DNA of 6,862 nucleotides from contig JBHELQ010000113.1 in the NCBI GenBank assembly GCA_046262995.1, positions 1 through 6,862 of the forward strand. Direction: 5' to 3'. A program made the translations under genes and the position numbers. Below the pieces are notes generated by a model. That model made no database searches and was not told the DNA's origin. It saw only the letters and a list, made by a program, of their open reading frames with translations. Source of the stretch: JBHELQ01 sp046262995 (GTDB lineage: Bacteria > Actinomycetota > Thermoleophilia > Solirubrobacterales > Thermoleophilaceae). Below, piece after piece: positions 1-5,585 of the stretch. The first letter of the stretch is position 1. Each line of letters begins with the position of its first letter.

Positions 1-380
1 TGGTGTCGGTCCCGATCCACCAGCCCCTGGTGCTGGTCGTCGCCGTGACGCTGGCGCTGGTGCTGTTCTCGTCGCTTGGGGTGGTGGTCGGGATCTACGC
101 CGAGACCTTCGACCACCACACCTTCGTCAACAACATCCTCATCCTGCCGCTGACCTTCCTGGGCGGGGTCTTCTACTCGATCGACCGCCTGCCCTCGCCC
201 TGGCACGAGATCTCCCACGCCAACCCGATCTTCTATCTGGTCAACGCCATCCGCTACGGCTTCCTGGGGACCAGCGACGTGAGCGTCGCGCTGTGCCTCG
301 GCGTCACCGGCGCCCTGGCCCTCGGGGCGGTCGCCTGGAGCTCCTACCTGTTCGCGACGGGGAGGCGGCTGAAGGCCTAG
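1..380 (+). CDS. ABC-2 type transporter permease, C-terminal part (5' truncated by window edge)
   Basis: This is the C-terminal 125 residues of an inner-membrane permease of the ABC-2 family, which exports drugs, lipids or polysaccharides together with a separate ATPase. The first full codon is at base 3. That GTG is probably internal, because ABC-2 permeases are usually about 250 aa and the reading frame is open to the window edge. Counting from that codon, hydrophobic segments lie at about 9-31, 41-58 and 95-117. The family signature is clear: AETFD at 33-37, LTFLGGVFYSIDRLP at 50-64 and NPIFYLVNAIRYGFLG at 74-89, matching the conserved stretch before the last membrane helix. The protein ends in basic residues (GRRLKA), which suits a cytoplasmic C-terminus. 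The ATPase gene is expected upstream, outside the window. The family call is secure, but the substrate cannot be read from this fragment. Confidence 0.9.
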   Translation, partial: VSVPIHQPLVLVVAVTLALVLFSSLGVVVGIYAETFDHHTFVNNILILPLTFLGGVFYSIDRLPSPWHEISHANPIFYLVNAIRYGFLGTSDVSVALCLGVTGALALGAVAWSSYLFATGRRLKA

Positions 381-393
381 GCGGCGCGGTACG

Positions 394-482
394 GGAGGCG
401 CCGGCATCGCCTCCTTCCGCTGATCGGTCGCCGCTCCCCGGCGACCGATGAAACGCTTCAGGAGGCAACCGCCGACGCCTCC
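394..482. terminator. Three tandem inverted repeats between convergent genes, candidate bidirectional terminator
   Basis: The 119-bp gap between the permease stop and the hydrolase stop holds three successive perfect inverted repeats. The first is GGAGGCG (394-400) with CGCCTCC (408-414). The second is ATCGGTCGCCG (423-433) with CGGCGACCGAT (439-449), an 11-bp stem with a 5-nt loop. The third is GGAGGC (461-466) with GCCTCC (477-482). None is followed by a proper T-tract on either strand, so these would be U-less hairpins. The convergent layout makes a bidirectional terminator the natural reading, but termination itself is inferred. The middle hairpin is the strongest. Confidence 0.55.
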
Positions 483-499
483 CCTCGGCCCGGGCGGAC

Positions 500-1456
500 C
501 TAGTCTGGCCCCGCTAGGACTCGGTCGCGGAGGGTCTCCGCGTCGACTTGGGCCGGCTCGGTGTCGTTGACGAAGTCTTGGAGGATCGTCGCGAAGTCGA
601 GTGGGTCGTCGAGTTGGGGGAAGTGGCCGGCGTCGTCGAGCAGGACCAGGCGGCTCCCGGGCATCGCCTTGTGCGCCGTCCCGGCGTGGGTGGCGGGGAT
701 GATCGGGTCGCGGCGGCCCCAGACGATCAGCGTGGGCATGTCCTGGGCCAGGTACAGGCGGTCGGTGGCGCTGACGCGCTGTCCCGTGGGGTCGATCACC
801 GCCCGCAGGGTGTGGATGAACGCGCCTCGCGCCTCGGCGTCGCTCAGCGAGCCGTAGCCGCGGGCCAGCTCGGCGACGTCGGGGCCGGCGCGCAGCCCGA
901 TGGCCTGCAGTGCGCGCCCCACCGCCTCGCCGGCCTGGCGGAGGCGTTGGTGGGCGATCAGCGGGAGCACGAACTCCGAGCCGGGCAGCGTGGCCGCCCG
1001 CAGCAGGAGGTGGACCTCGGTGCCCAGCCCCCCGCTCGACACCAGCGCCAGGCGCTCGCAGCGCTCGGGGAACTGGTAGGCGAACTGCATCGCCACGCCG
1101 CCGCCCAGCGAGTGGCCGACGATCGAGGCGCGGTCGACGCCGATCGCAGCCAGCAGGTCGCGGATGCTGGCGGCGTGCGCGCCCAGCGAGTAGTCGCCGC
1201 GCGGCGTGGTGGAGTCGCCGTGCCCGATCAGGTCCGGCGCGATGACCGTGTGGTCGGCGGCCAGGCGAAGCGCCACCTGCTCCCAGTGACGCGAGGAGTT
1301 GACCATGCCGTGGATCAGCACGACCGGCGGGCCGCTGCCGGCGATCCGGTATTCCGCCCGGTGACCGTGCAGATGGAGCTGGCGCGCCTCGAATCGCGGC
1401 ACGCTCGGGGCCCCCGCCCCGCCCTGCGGATCGACTTCAGGCTCGAACCTTCTCAC
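500..1456 (-). CDS. Alpha/beta hydrolase fold protein
   Basis: This is a 318-aa soluble alpha/beta hydrolase with a complete catalytic set. HG at 49-50 supplies the oxyanion-hole region. The nucleophile elbow GHSLGG at 114-119 places the catalytic serine at S116. The acid is probably D250 in WGRRDPIIP, and the histidine is H278 in DDAGHFPQLDDP. The motif APDLIGHGDS at 73-82 is typical of the epoxide hydrolase, haloperoxidase and C-C hydrolase branch. A serine nucleophile argues against epoxide hydrolase or dehalogenase, which use aspartate, and favours an esterase, lactonase or C-C bond hydrolase. The start is GTG at 1454-1456, with AAGGTG eight bases upstream as a ribosome binding site. The same bases also read TAAGGT, a possible -10 element, so a very short leader is an alternative. 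About 20 N-terminal residues precede the domain and look disordered, not like a signal peptide. The exact substrate is unknown. Confidence 0.9.
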   Translation of the reverse strand: MRRFEPEVDPQGGAGAPSVPRFEARQLHLHGHRAEYRIAGSGPPVVLIHGMVNSSRHWEQVALRLAADHTVIAPDLIGHGDSTTPRGDYSLGAHAASIRDLLAAIGVDRASIVGHSLGGGVAMQFAYQFPERCERLALVSSGGLGTEVHLLLRAATLPGSEFVLPLIAHQRLRQAGEAVGRALQAIGLRAGPDVAELARGYGSLSDAEARGAFIHTLRAVIDPTGQRVSATDRLYLAQDMPTLIVWGRRDPIIPATHAGTAHKAMPGSRLVLLDDAGHFPQLDDPLDFATILQDFVNDTEPAQVDAETLRDRVLAGPD

Positions 1457-1519
1457 CGGCCGCGCACCTTAGTGGCCGGGCCGCCCCCGGAGGCCTTGCG
1501 CCGCCCCTGTGCGCTGGCC

Positions 1520-1547
1520 TAGAGTCGCGATTGGACTCGACAGGAGG
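1520..1547 (+). promoter_or_regulatory. Candidate promoter and ribosome binding site for the 92-aa gene, with an inverted repeat
   Basis: TAGAGT at 1520-1525 fits an actinobacterial -10 element (TANNNT). Transcription would start near 1532 and give a leader of about 20 bases. GAGTC (1522-1526) and GACTC (1534-1538) form a 5-bp inverted repeat across the -10 element and presumed start, which could bind a repressor. The leader then carries AGGAGGT at 1541-1547, a strong Shine-Dalgarno sequence placed five bases before the ATG. The ribosome binding site is directly visible. The -10 element and operator are inferred, and no convincing -35 was seen. Confidence 0.4.
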
Positions 1548-1552
1548 TACGC

Positions 1553-1831
1553 ATGAACGTAGTCGTGAAGCACCGGATCACGGATCCGGAGCAGTTCTTC
1601 TCCGGTGACCCGGAGGAAATAGCCGCGAACGCCCCGGACGGTGTCGAGGCCAAGCAGTTCTTCCCGAGCGTGGACAGGAGCGAGGCCGTCTGCCTCTGGG
1701 GAGGCCCATCCATCGACGCGGTCCGCGAGTACATCGACTCCGTCACCGGCGACTCGGCCGAGAACACCTATTTCGAGGTCAGCGCCGAGTTCGCGATGGG
1801 GCTGCCGGAGGCCGCCGGCGCGAGCGCGTAG
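1553..1831 (+). CDS. Small conserved-looking protein of unknown function (92 aa)
   Basis: I do not recognise a named family for this gene. The 92-aa product has no signal peptide or membrane segment and is acidic. Its beta-strand-like opening (MNVVVKHRI), strand-like AVCLWGG at 45-51, a helix at about 53-63 (SIDAVREYIDS) and strand-like NTYFEVSAEF at 71-80 suggest a small alpha+beta, ferredoxin-like fold. Such folds occur in DUF4242-type and YgiN/Dabb-type proteins, but that is a guess from shape. The core KQFFPSVDRSEAVCLW at 34-49 looks like the diagnostic stretch. The start is fixed by a strong AGGAGGT ribosome binding site. The gene is monocistronic, divergent from the hydrolase and closed by its own hairpin terminator. 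It is probably well expressed, but its role is unknown. Confidence 0.85.
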   Translation: MNVVVKHRITDPEQFFSGDPEEIAANAPDGVEAKQFFPSVDRSEAVCLWGGPSIDAVREYIDSVTGDSAENTYFEVSAEFAMGLPEAAGASA

Positions 1832-1853
1832 CAGCGGACGGAAGCCGTGATTT

Positions 1854-1880
1854 GAAGCGCCCCGGTGCTCGGGGCGCTTC
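1854..1880 (+). terminator. Hairpin terminator after the 92-aa gene
   Basis: GAAGCGCCCCG (1854-1864) and CGGGGCGCTTC (1870-1880) form a perfect 11-bp stem with a 5-nt loop, 22 bases after the stop codon. It is followed by GCCTTTCATC, only a weak T-run, as is common in GC-rich actinobacteria. The position between two same-strand genes suggests it insulates the 92-aa gene from the GH26-like gene. Confidence 0.8.
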
Positions 1881-1926
1881 GCCTTTCATCAGGCTGAGCA
1901 GCCTCTTTCTCGCACCCGGGCGGCGC

Positions 1927-1941
1927 TAGTCTGCCTCGGTG
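1927..1941 (+). promoter_or_regulatory. Candidate -10 element and leaderless start of the GH26-like gene
   Basis: TAGTCT at 1927-1932 fits TANNNT and is followed by only six bases before the GTG at 1939-1941. No Shine-Dalgarno sequence precedes this start. A transcription start coinciding with the start codon (leaderless mRNA) explains both facts. No convincing -35 is visible. Confidence 0.5.
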
Positions 1942-3144
1942 GCCAGGGTCACCGCCGCCGCCGCATGCCTTCTCGTCGCGCTGGGGCTGAGCGCCGGCGG
2001 GGCCTGGGGAAGGCCCTACGCCCCGCGGGCCGGCAAGGCCTTCCACGGCGGCACCGGCGGCTACACCGAGCGGGCGATCCGGCGCTTCGGGCGCCGCTCG
2101 GGACGGCGGCCGGCCGTCTACCAGTACTTCTTCACGCCGGACTGGAAGCGGCCCTCTCGCAGCTCCCTCCACTGGCAGGAGTGGCTCCTGCGGAAGACCG
2201 CGTGGCAGGGCGCCCGGGCGATCCTCCACCTGTCGACGGCGCGCGGGGGCCACGGACACTCGGTCGTGAGCCCGCGCGGGATCGCGCTCGGGCAGGGCGA
2301 TCCCTACCTGCTGGCGCTGGGCCGGCTGATCGCGGACAGCCGGCGGGTCACGTACGTGCGCGTGATGGCCGAGATGAACAACTTCAACAACCCCTATTGC
2401 GCGGTCACGGCGAGCGGCTCCCTGCGCGGGCCGTACCACTCGCCGCGCGCCTATCGCCAGGCCTGGCGGCGCTCGGCCCTGATCCTGCGCGGGGGCAGGA
2501 CGGCGCGGATCAACCGGCGGCTGCGCCGCCTGCACCTGCCGCGGGTGCGTACGACCAGCCCGTACCTGGCGCGACCGCGCGTGGCGCTGATGTGGAACCC
2601 GTTCACCGCGGGGCTGCCGGACGTGGCCCGCAACGGGCCGGGCGCGTACTGGCCGGGACGGCGCTACGTGGACTGGGTCGGAACCGACCTGTTCGCGAAC
2701 TCGCCGAACTTCCGCGGACTCAACCGCTTCTACTGGGATCGGCGCTGGCGCCGCAAGCCGTTCATGCTCGGCGAGTGGGCGCTGTGGGGACGCGAGGACC
2801 GGGGCTTCGTGCGTCATCTGTTCGGTTGGATCCGCGGTCATCGCCGCCTGCGGATGGAGGTCTACAACCAGGGAGCGCAGTTCCCCTGGTTCCTGCGCCT
2901 GAGCTCTTTCCCCCGCAGCGCGCGCGTGCTCAGGCGGCGGGTGCGCAGCCGGCGCTTCGCCGCCTACCCGCCGGAGCTGCGCCATGTGCGGCGCAGGACC
3001 CCGCCGCGTCACGAGCCCGCGCCGCCGCCGGGTGAGGTCCCGCCGGCCGACGAGATTTCGCCGCCGGCCGGGAGCCCGCCGTCCGGCGGCGGGGGGCAGT
3101 CGCCCGGCCTGATCCCGCCGCTGCCAGGCGTGCTCCCGCGCTAG
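1939..3144 (+). CDS. Secreted GH26-like glycoside hydrolase with a proline-rich tail
   Basis: This is a 401-aa protein. Residues 1-24 form a plausible Sec signal peptide: a short basic start, a hydrophobic core of Ala and Leu, and cleavage near AWG at 22-24. The body resembles a (beta/alpha)8 glycoside hydrolase of the GH26 type. RVMAEMNN at 141-148 corresponds to the family's RxxHExN acid/base motif, with E145 as the likely acid/base. AYWPGRRYVDWVGTDLF at 236-252 matches the YxPGxxYVDWVGxDxY strand, and KPFMLGEWALWG at 273-284 supplies the likely nucleophile E279. In classical GH26 enzymes His precedes the acid/base Glu, whereas here it is Ala, so the specificity may differ from mannanase. 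Residues 354-401 are a Pro/Gly-rich, probably disordered tail. The many Arg residues give a strongly basic protein. GTG was chosen as start because it opens the signal peptide and sits six bases after a -10-like element. The protein probably acts on extracellular polysaccharide. The family call is good, the substrate uncertain. Confidence 0.8.
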   Translation: MARVTAAAACLLVALGLSAGGAWGRPYAPRAGKAFHGGTGGYTERAIRRFGRRSGRRPAVYQYFFTPDWKRPSRSSLHWQEWLLRKTAWQGARAILHLSTARGGHGHSVVSPRGIALGQGDPYLLALGRLIADSRRVTYVRVMAEMNNFNNPYCAVTASGSLRGPYHSPRAYRQAWRRSALILRGGRTARINRRLRRLHLPRVRTTSPYLARPRVALMWNPFTAGLPDVARNGPGAYWPGRRYVDWVGTDLFANSPNFRGLNRFYWDRRWRRKPFMLGEWALWGREDRGFVRHLFGWIRGHRRLRMEVYNQGAQFPWFLRLSSFPRSARVLRRRVRSRRFAAYPPELRHVRRRTPPRHEPAPPPGEVPPADEISPPAGSPPSGGGGQSPGLIPPLPGVLPR

Positions 3145-3151
3145 TCGCAAC

Positions 3152-3170
3152 CGCTTGTAAGCGAGATACT
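3152..3170 (+). promoter_or_regulatory. Candidate promoter and near-palindrome before the NTF2-like gene
   Basis: CGCTT (3152-3156) and AAGCG (3159-3163) form an inverted repeat with a 2-base centre, directly before GATACT (3165-3170), a -10-like hexamer. The ATG at 3179 follows after eight bases, with no Shine-Dalgarno sequence between them, so a leaderless transcript is likely. The repeat could be a small operator. Regulation is inferred. Confidence 0.4.
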
Positions 3171-3178
3171 GAGCCGCG

Positions 3179-3598
3179 ATGTCGCAGGAGAACGTCGATC
3201 TGGTCTACCAGGCGATCGACGCCTTCAACCGCCGCGACATCGATGCGTTCCTGGCGCTGATGGATAGCGACGTGGAGTTCACCCCTTACGAGCGAGCGGT
3301 CGAGGGCCTCGGTCCCTACCACGGCCACGGTGGCGTCCGGACCTGGTGGGACGAGTCCTTCGCGACGTTGCCGGACTTCAGCGCCGAGCTCCTTGAGGTG
3401 CGGGACCTGGGAGCCGTGACGTTTGCCCACGGCCGGCTTCGCGGCACTGGCGCAGGAAGTGGCGCCGCCTTCGAACGGACGCTGTGGATGGCCGTCGAGT
3501 GGCGTGACGGGAAGCAGCTCTGGTGGCACGCCTTCGAGAGCGAGGCCGAAGCGCTCGAAGCCGCCCAGCGGCGAGACTCGGACGGCGAGACTGCCTAG
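3179..3598 (+). CDS. NTF2-like / SnoaL-like domain protein
   Basis: This is a 139-aa single-domain protein of the nuclear transport factor 2 (NTF2)-like superfamily, of the SnoaL-like kind common in actinobacteria. The opening helix MSQENVDLVYQAIDAFNRRD (1-20), the turn into DIDAFLALMDSDVEFTP (20-36), a GHGGVRTWWDESFATLPDF stretch (49-67) and strands at about 68-87 and 99-117 fit the cone-shaped alpha+beta fold. Members include enzymes (cyclases, dehydratases, isomerases) and non-enzymatic ligand binders, and nothing here fixes which. A glutamate/alanine-rich helix at 120-130 ends the protein. The stop codon TAG shares its bases with the stop codon of the convergent SnoaL-like gene. The start is ATG, with no Shine-Dalgarno sequence but a -10-like hexamer eight bases upstream. 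The family is secure, the function unknown. Confidence 0.88.
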   Translation: MSQENVDLVYQAIDAFNRRDIDAFLALMDSDVEFTPYERAVEGLGPYHGHGGVRTWWDESFATLPDFSAELLEVRDLGAVTFAHGRLRGTGAGSGAAFERTLWMAVEWRDGKQLWWHAFESEAEALEAAQRRDSDGETA

Positions 3599-4083
3599 GA
3601 GCCGACCAGCCGCGTGACCGGCTTGTCGCCGGCACGCGTCATCAGCGCCAGCGGTCGCGTGGCCAGTGCCGCAAGCAGTCCGCGCCAGCGCCCGTGGCGG
3701 CGAGCCAGGCGCGGGCCCAGGCCGGCTGCCAGTGCCGTCACGCCGGGCAGCGGGCGAATGAACATCGTGATCTCCCGGACCTTGCCCGTGCCGTCGAGGC
3801 GCAGCAGCTGCACCTCGTCGAGCTCCTGCGGCCCGATCCGGGCGTGCATGTGGACGACGCGCGTGTCGCCGCTCCCGGTTTCCTCGACGCAATGGAACTC
3901 GTCGTAGACCTCGAGCACGTTCGCGAACAGGTAGCGCAGCTCGTCCGCGCCCTCGAAGCGGATGCTGGTGGTGATCGGCGAGTTGAACACCACGTCGGCA
4001 GTGCAGGCGGCCGACAGCCCAGCAGGGTCGTGGGCCGCGAGGGCGTCGTAGTACGGGCTCGTCGCGGCGGTGTCGGTGGTCAT
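3595..4083 (-). CDS. SnoaL-like (NTF2 superfamily) protein, last gene of the leftward operon
   Basis: This 162-aa protein has an NTF2/SnoaL-like domain in residues 8-112. It opens with a helix (SPYYDALAAHDPAGLSAACTAD, 9-30), followed by VVFNSPITTSIRFEGADELRYLF at 31-53, and strand regions around HCVEETGS, RVVHMHARIG and VQLLRLDGTGKVREITMFIRPLPG. Residues 112-162 form an extra Arg/Leu/Ala-rich tail, probably helical. The frame stays open upstream to 4311, but ATG at 4081-4083 is clearly the start. GGAGGT lies six bases before it, and the ATG overlaps the stop of the upstream gene as ATGA, so translation is probably coupled. Its partners are a small membrane protein and a membrane/AhpD-like fusion, which suggests a shared redox or small-ligand role, but the substrate is unknown. 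It is divergent in sequence from the convergent NTF2-like neighbour and not an obvious recent duplicate. Confidence 0.87.
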   Translation of the reverse strand: MTTDTAATSPYYDALAAHDPAGLSAACTADVVFNSPITTSIRFEGADELRYLFANVLEVYDEFHCVEETGSGDTRVVHMHARIGPQELDEVQLLRLDGTGKVREITMFIRPLPGVTALAAGLGPRLARRHGRWRGLLAALATRPLALMTRAGDKPVTRLVGS

Positions 4084-4499
4084 CGACTCACCTCCGTGGT
4101 CGGGTGTGATCGCCGGGTCAGTATCGACCACAGCGCCAGGCCGACGACCACCGAGCCGGCGGCGACGTCGACGAAAACGGACACGACCCCCCGCGTGGTG
4201 AGCTCGGAGGGCGAGCCGTAGAGGAAGTGGCCGAGGGAGCTCAGGACCAGGTAGCCGTAGATGATCAGGCCCACGTGGGCGGCCCGGAAGCGCTCGCGCC
4301 GGTAGAGCCACACCGCCGCCACCCCGACGGCCGTGTAGAGCACCCAGGCCACGACCACCACGACGTCGAACCAGTCGGGCTGCCAGCTTGCCTTCGGATA
4401 GGTGTCGACGTTCACGGCGTTGTCGGTGAAGTGGAACAGCGAGAGCAGGATCGTGACGCCCACGACCAGCCGGACGGTGGAGGCTGAGGGAGGTCTCAT
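4080..4499 (-). CDS. Small 4-TM membrane protein, function unknown
   Basis: This is a 139-aa integral membrane protein with four predicted helices at about 9-27, 43-65, 73-94 and 104-127, and basic residues on the cytoplasmic loops (RRERFR at 67-72) and the C-terminus. No named family is recognised. Polar residues inside or beside helices stand out: HFTDN at 23-27, H75 and H91. They could bind a cofactor or ligand, but this is only a suggestion. The start ATG (4497-4499) overlaps the stop of the upstream fusion gene as ATGA, with GGAGG seven bases before it. Its own stop overlaps the start of the SnoaL-like gene in the same way. It therefore sits in the middle of a tightly coupled three-gene operon and probably works with both neighbours. 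Confidence 0.85.
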   Translation of the reverse strand: MRPPSASTVRLVVGVTILLSLFHFTDNAVNVDTYPKASWQPDWFDVVVVVAWVLYTAVGVAAVWLYRRERFRAAHVGLIIYGYLVLSSLGHFLYGSPSELTTRGVVSVFVDVAAGSVVVGLALWSILTRRSHPTTEVSR

Positions 4500-5500
4500 C
4501 GGACCGCCTCCACCGCCGGCCGGCCGTTTGCCGGCAACTCGCAGAAGCCCTCCGAGCCGAGCCCGAGCGCGTGGTTGAAGCGCCCGCGGTAGTTCTCGAA
4601 GGCGATCGCCGCTGTCAGCTCCACGATCGCCGGCTCGTCGAAGCGGGCGCGCAGGCGAGCGAACAGCTCGTCGCCGACCGCCACCGGAGTGGCGCTCATC
4701 GCCTCGGCGTACTCGAGCACGAGCCGCTGGTCCTCGGAGAACGCCCCGCTCTCACGCCAGCGCGGGACCTCCCGCACCTGCTCGGCGTCGAGGCCCAGCC
4801 TGCCGAGCAGGGCCTCGCCGAAGTCGATGCAGAAGGGACAGCCGGTCATGGTTGCGGCGCGCTGCGCCCCGAGCTCCTCAAGCCGGCGGTCCACGCGGTC
4901 CGCGCGCTCCAGCGCGAGCTCGAACCCGGCGTAGGCGGTGAGCAGGATGGGGTTGTGGGCCGTGGTCTCGAACGGCCCAAGCACATGGCCGAAGCGGCGC
5001 CGCGAGACCCGGTAGGTGATTCGCGGTACGAGCCCGCGCGGCCGCGCTGGTGGAAGCCGCCGACCGTCGAGGCCGGCGGGCGGGCTGCGCATCGGCTCGT
5101 GCTCCGGCAGCAGCAGCAGCGCCGCGGGGATGGCCACGCTCAGCGCCAGCAGCACGAGGTTGACGACGTCGTCGCCGGTCGACAGCTCACCCGCGTGCGC
5201 CACGTGGAAGGCCAGGTGCGGGACCGCGAAGAACAGGAACGACGCCGGCAGCGCTCGCCGTAGCGGGGCGTGCGGCGCGAGCGCCGTCCACAGCAGCAGG
5301 ACGGCCAGCGCGAGCAGGGCGCCGCCGAAGTCGCGTGCCAGGTGCTCGTCGTAGGGACCGAAGGCGCCGAGCCAGTGGCGGCCGAAGCCCGGGAAGTCGC
5401 GGAACCAGGCGGCGGGCGCCGCCAGCGCCCATACCGCCGTCACCGCGGTGGGCACGGCGAGGGACAGGAGGAGCGCGTTCCGAACGGACGATCTGGACAA
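4496..5500 (-). CDS. Fusion of a 4-TM membrane domain with an AhpD/carboxymuconolactone-decarboxylase-like domain
   Basis: This is a 334-aa two-part protein. Residues 1-135 form a membrane domain with helices at about 7-29, 58-76, 83-102 and 111-132, and conserved-looking polar motifs (FPGFGRHW at 35-43, GPYDEHLARDFG at 48-59, PHLAFHVAH at 94-102). A Pro/Arg linker (136-160) leads to a soluble domain at about 160-325 like AhpD/CMD-family proteins. It has the CxxC pair C221/C224 in GCPFCIDFG, and the helix FENYRGRFNHALG at 281-293 is typical of the family. E209 sits where AhpD has its conserved Glu, twelve residues before the first Cys. AhpD's His four residues after the second Cys is replaced here by G228. 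A thiol-disulfide or peroxidase-like role at the membrane is plausible. The start is TTG at 5498-5500, chosen because GAAGGAG lies five bases upstream. It is first in the operon and faces the sigma factor gene. Confidence 0.85.
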   Translation of the reverse strand: MSRSSVRNALLLSLAVPTAVTAVWALAAPAAWFRDFPGFGRHWLGAFGPYDEHLARDFGGALLALAVLLLWTALAPHAPLRRALPASFLFFAVPHLAFHVAHAGELSTGDDVVNLVLLALSVAIPAALLLLPEHEPMRSPPAGLDGRRLPPARPRGLVPRITYRVSRRRFGHVLGPFETTAHNPILLTAYAGFELALERADRVDRRLEELGAQRAATMTGCPFCIDFGEALLGRLGLDAEQVREVPRWRESGAFSEDQRLVLEYAEAMSATPVAVGDELFARLRARFDEPAIVELTAAIAFENYRGRFNHALGLGSEGFCELPANGRPAVEAVR

Positions 5501-5585
5501 GTGGACTCCTTCTTTGGTGGCAGGAGAGAAGAGGTATGGAACCTTTGAATTGTTCCGTCACTCTCCGTCGAGTGAGATATCTCAC
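5501..5585. promoter_or_regulatory. Divergent control region between the fusion-protein operon and the ECF sigma factor gene
   Basis: These 85 bases are AT-richer than their surroundings and hold three inverted repeats: GGAAC (5538-5542) with GTTCC (5552-5556), TCACTC (5558-5563) with GAGTGA (5570-5575), and a perfect 14-bp palindrome at 5572-5585. For the leftward operon, a weak candidate promoter is GTGACG (complement of 5556-5561), a 17-base spacer and CATACC (complement of 5533-5538). This is followed by a leader with GAAGGAG before the TTG start. GGAAC resembles the -35 of many ECF-type promoters, but no matching -10 was found at the usual spacing. The repeats are seen directly, the promoter assignments are tentative. 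Confidence 0.5.
5572..5585. promoter_or_regulatory. Perfect 14-bp palindrome at the sigma factor start, candidate operator
   Basis: GTGAGAT (5572-5578) and ATCTCAC (5579-5585) form an uninterrupted palindrome that ends on the base before the sigma factor ATG. No Shine-Dalgarno sequence precedes that ATG. If the mRNA is leaderless, the left arm would be the -10 region (TGAGAT, seven bases before the ATG), so a dimeric regulator bound here would cover promoter and start together. The binding protein is not identifiable. Confidence 0.5.

Noticed and set aside
499..518. CCTAG/CTAGG inverted repeat at the hydrolase stop codon
   Set aside because: It has only 5-bp arms with a 10-base gap and lies inside coding sequence. 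This is weak compared with the three hairpins beside it.
548..1522. Long plus-strand open frame (324 codons) opposite the alpha/beta hydrolase
   Set aside because: It is antisense to a gene with a full catalytic triad. Its product is low-complexity Arg/Ala/Gly/Val text with no domain, as expected from GC-rich antisense frames.
3040..3070. Direct repeat of CCGCCGGCCG 21 bases apart
   Set aside because: It falls in the proline-rich tail of the GH26-like protein and is explained by biased codons in a repetitive peptide.
1768..3150. Long minus-strand open frame (460 codons) opposite the GH26-like gene
   Set aside because: The Arg/Pro/Ala-rich product has no recognisable motif, while the plus strand encodes a signal peptide and clear GH26-like landmarks.
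2930..3892. Minus-strand open frame spanning the ends of three genes
   Set aside because: It lies antisense to the GH26-like and NTF2-like genes and runs out of frame through the SnoaL-like gene. Its composition is typical of a shadow frame.
4084..4311. N-terminal extension of the SnoaL-like gene
   Set aside because: The extension is Arg/Pro/Leu-rich and overlaps the 4-TM gene out of frame. The internal ATG has GGAGGT six bases upstream and an ATGA overlap.
5448..5585. N-terminal extension of the ECF sigma factor
   Set aside because: It would cover the divergent control region and the start of the opposite gene, and the added residues show no sigma domain.
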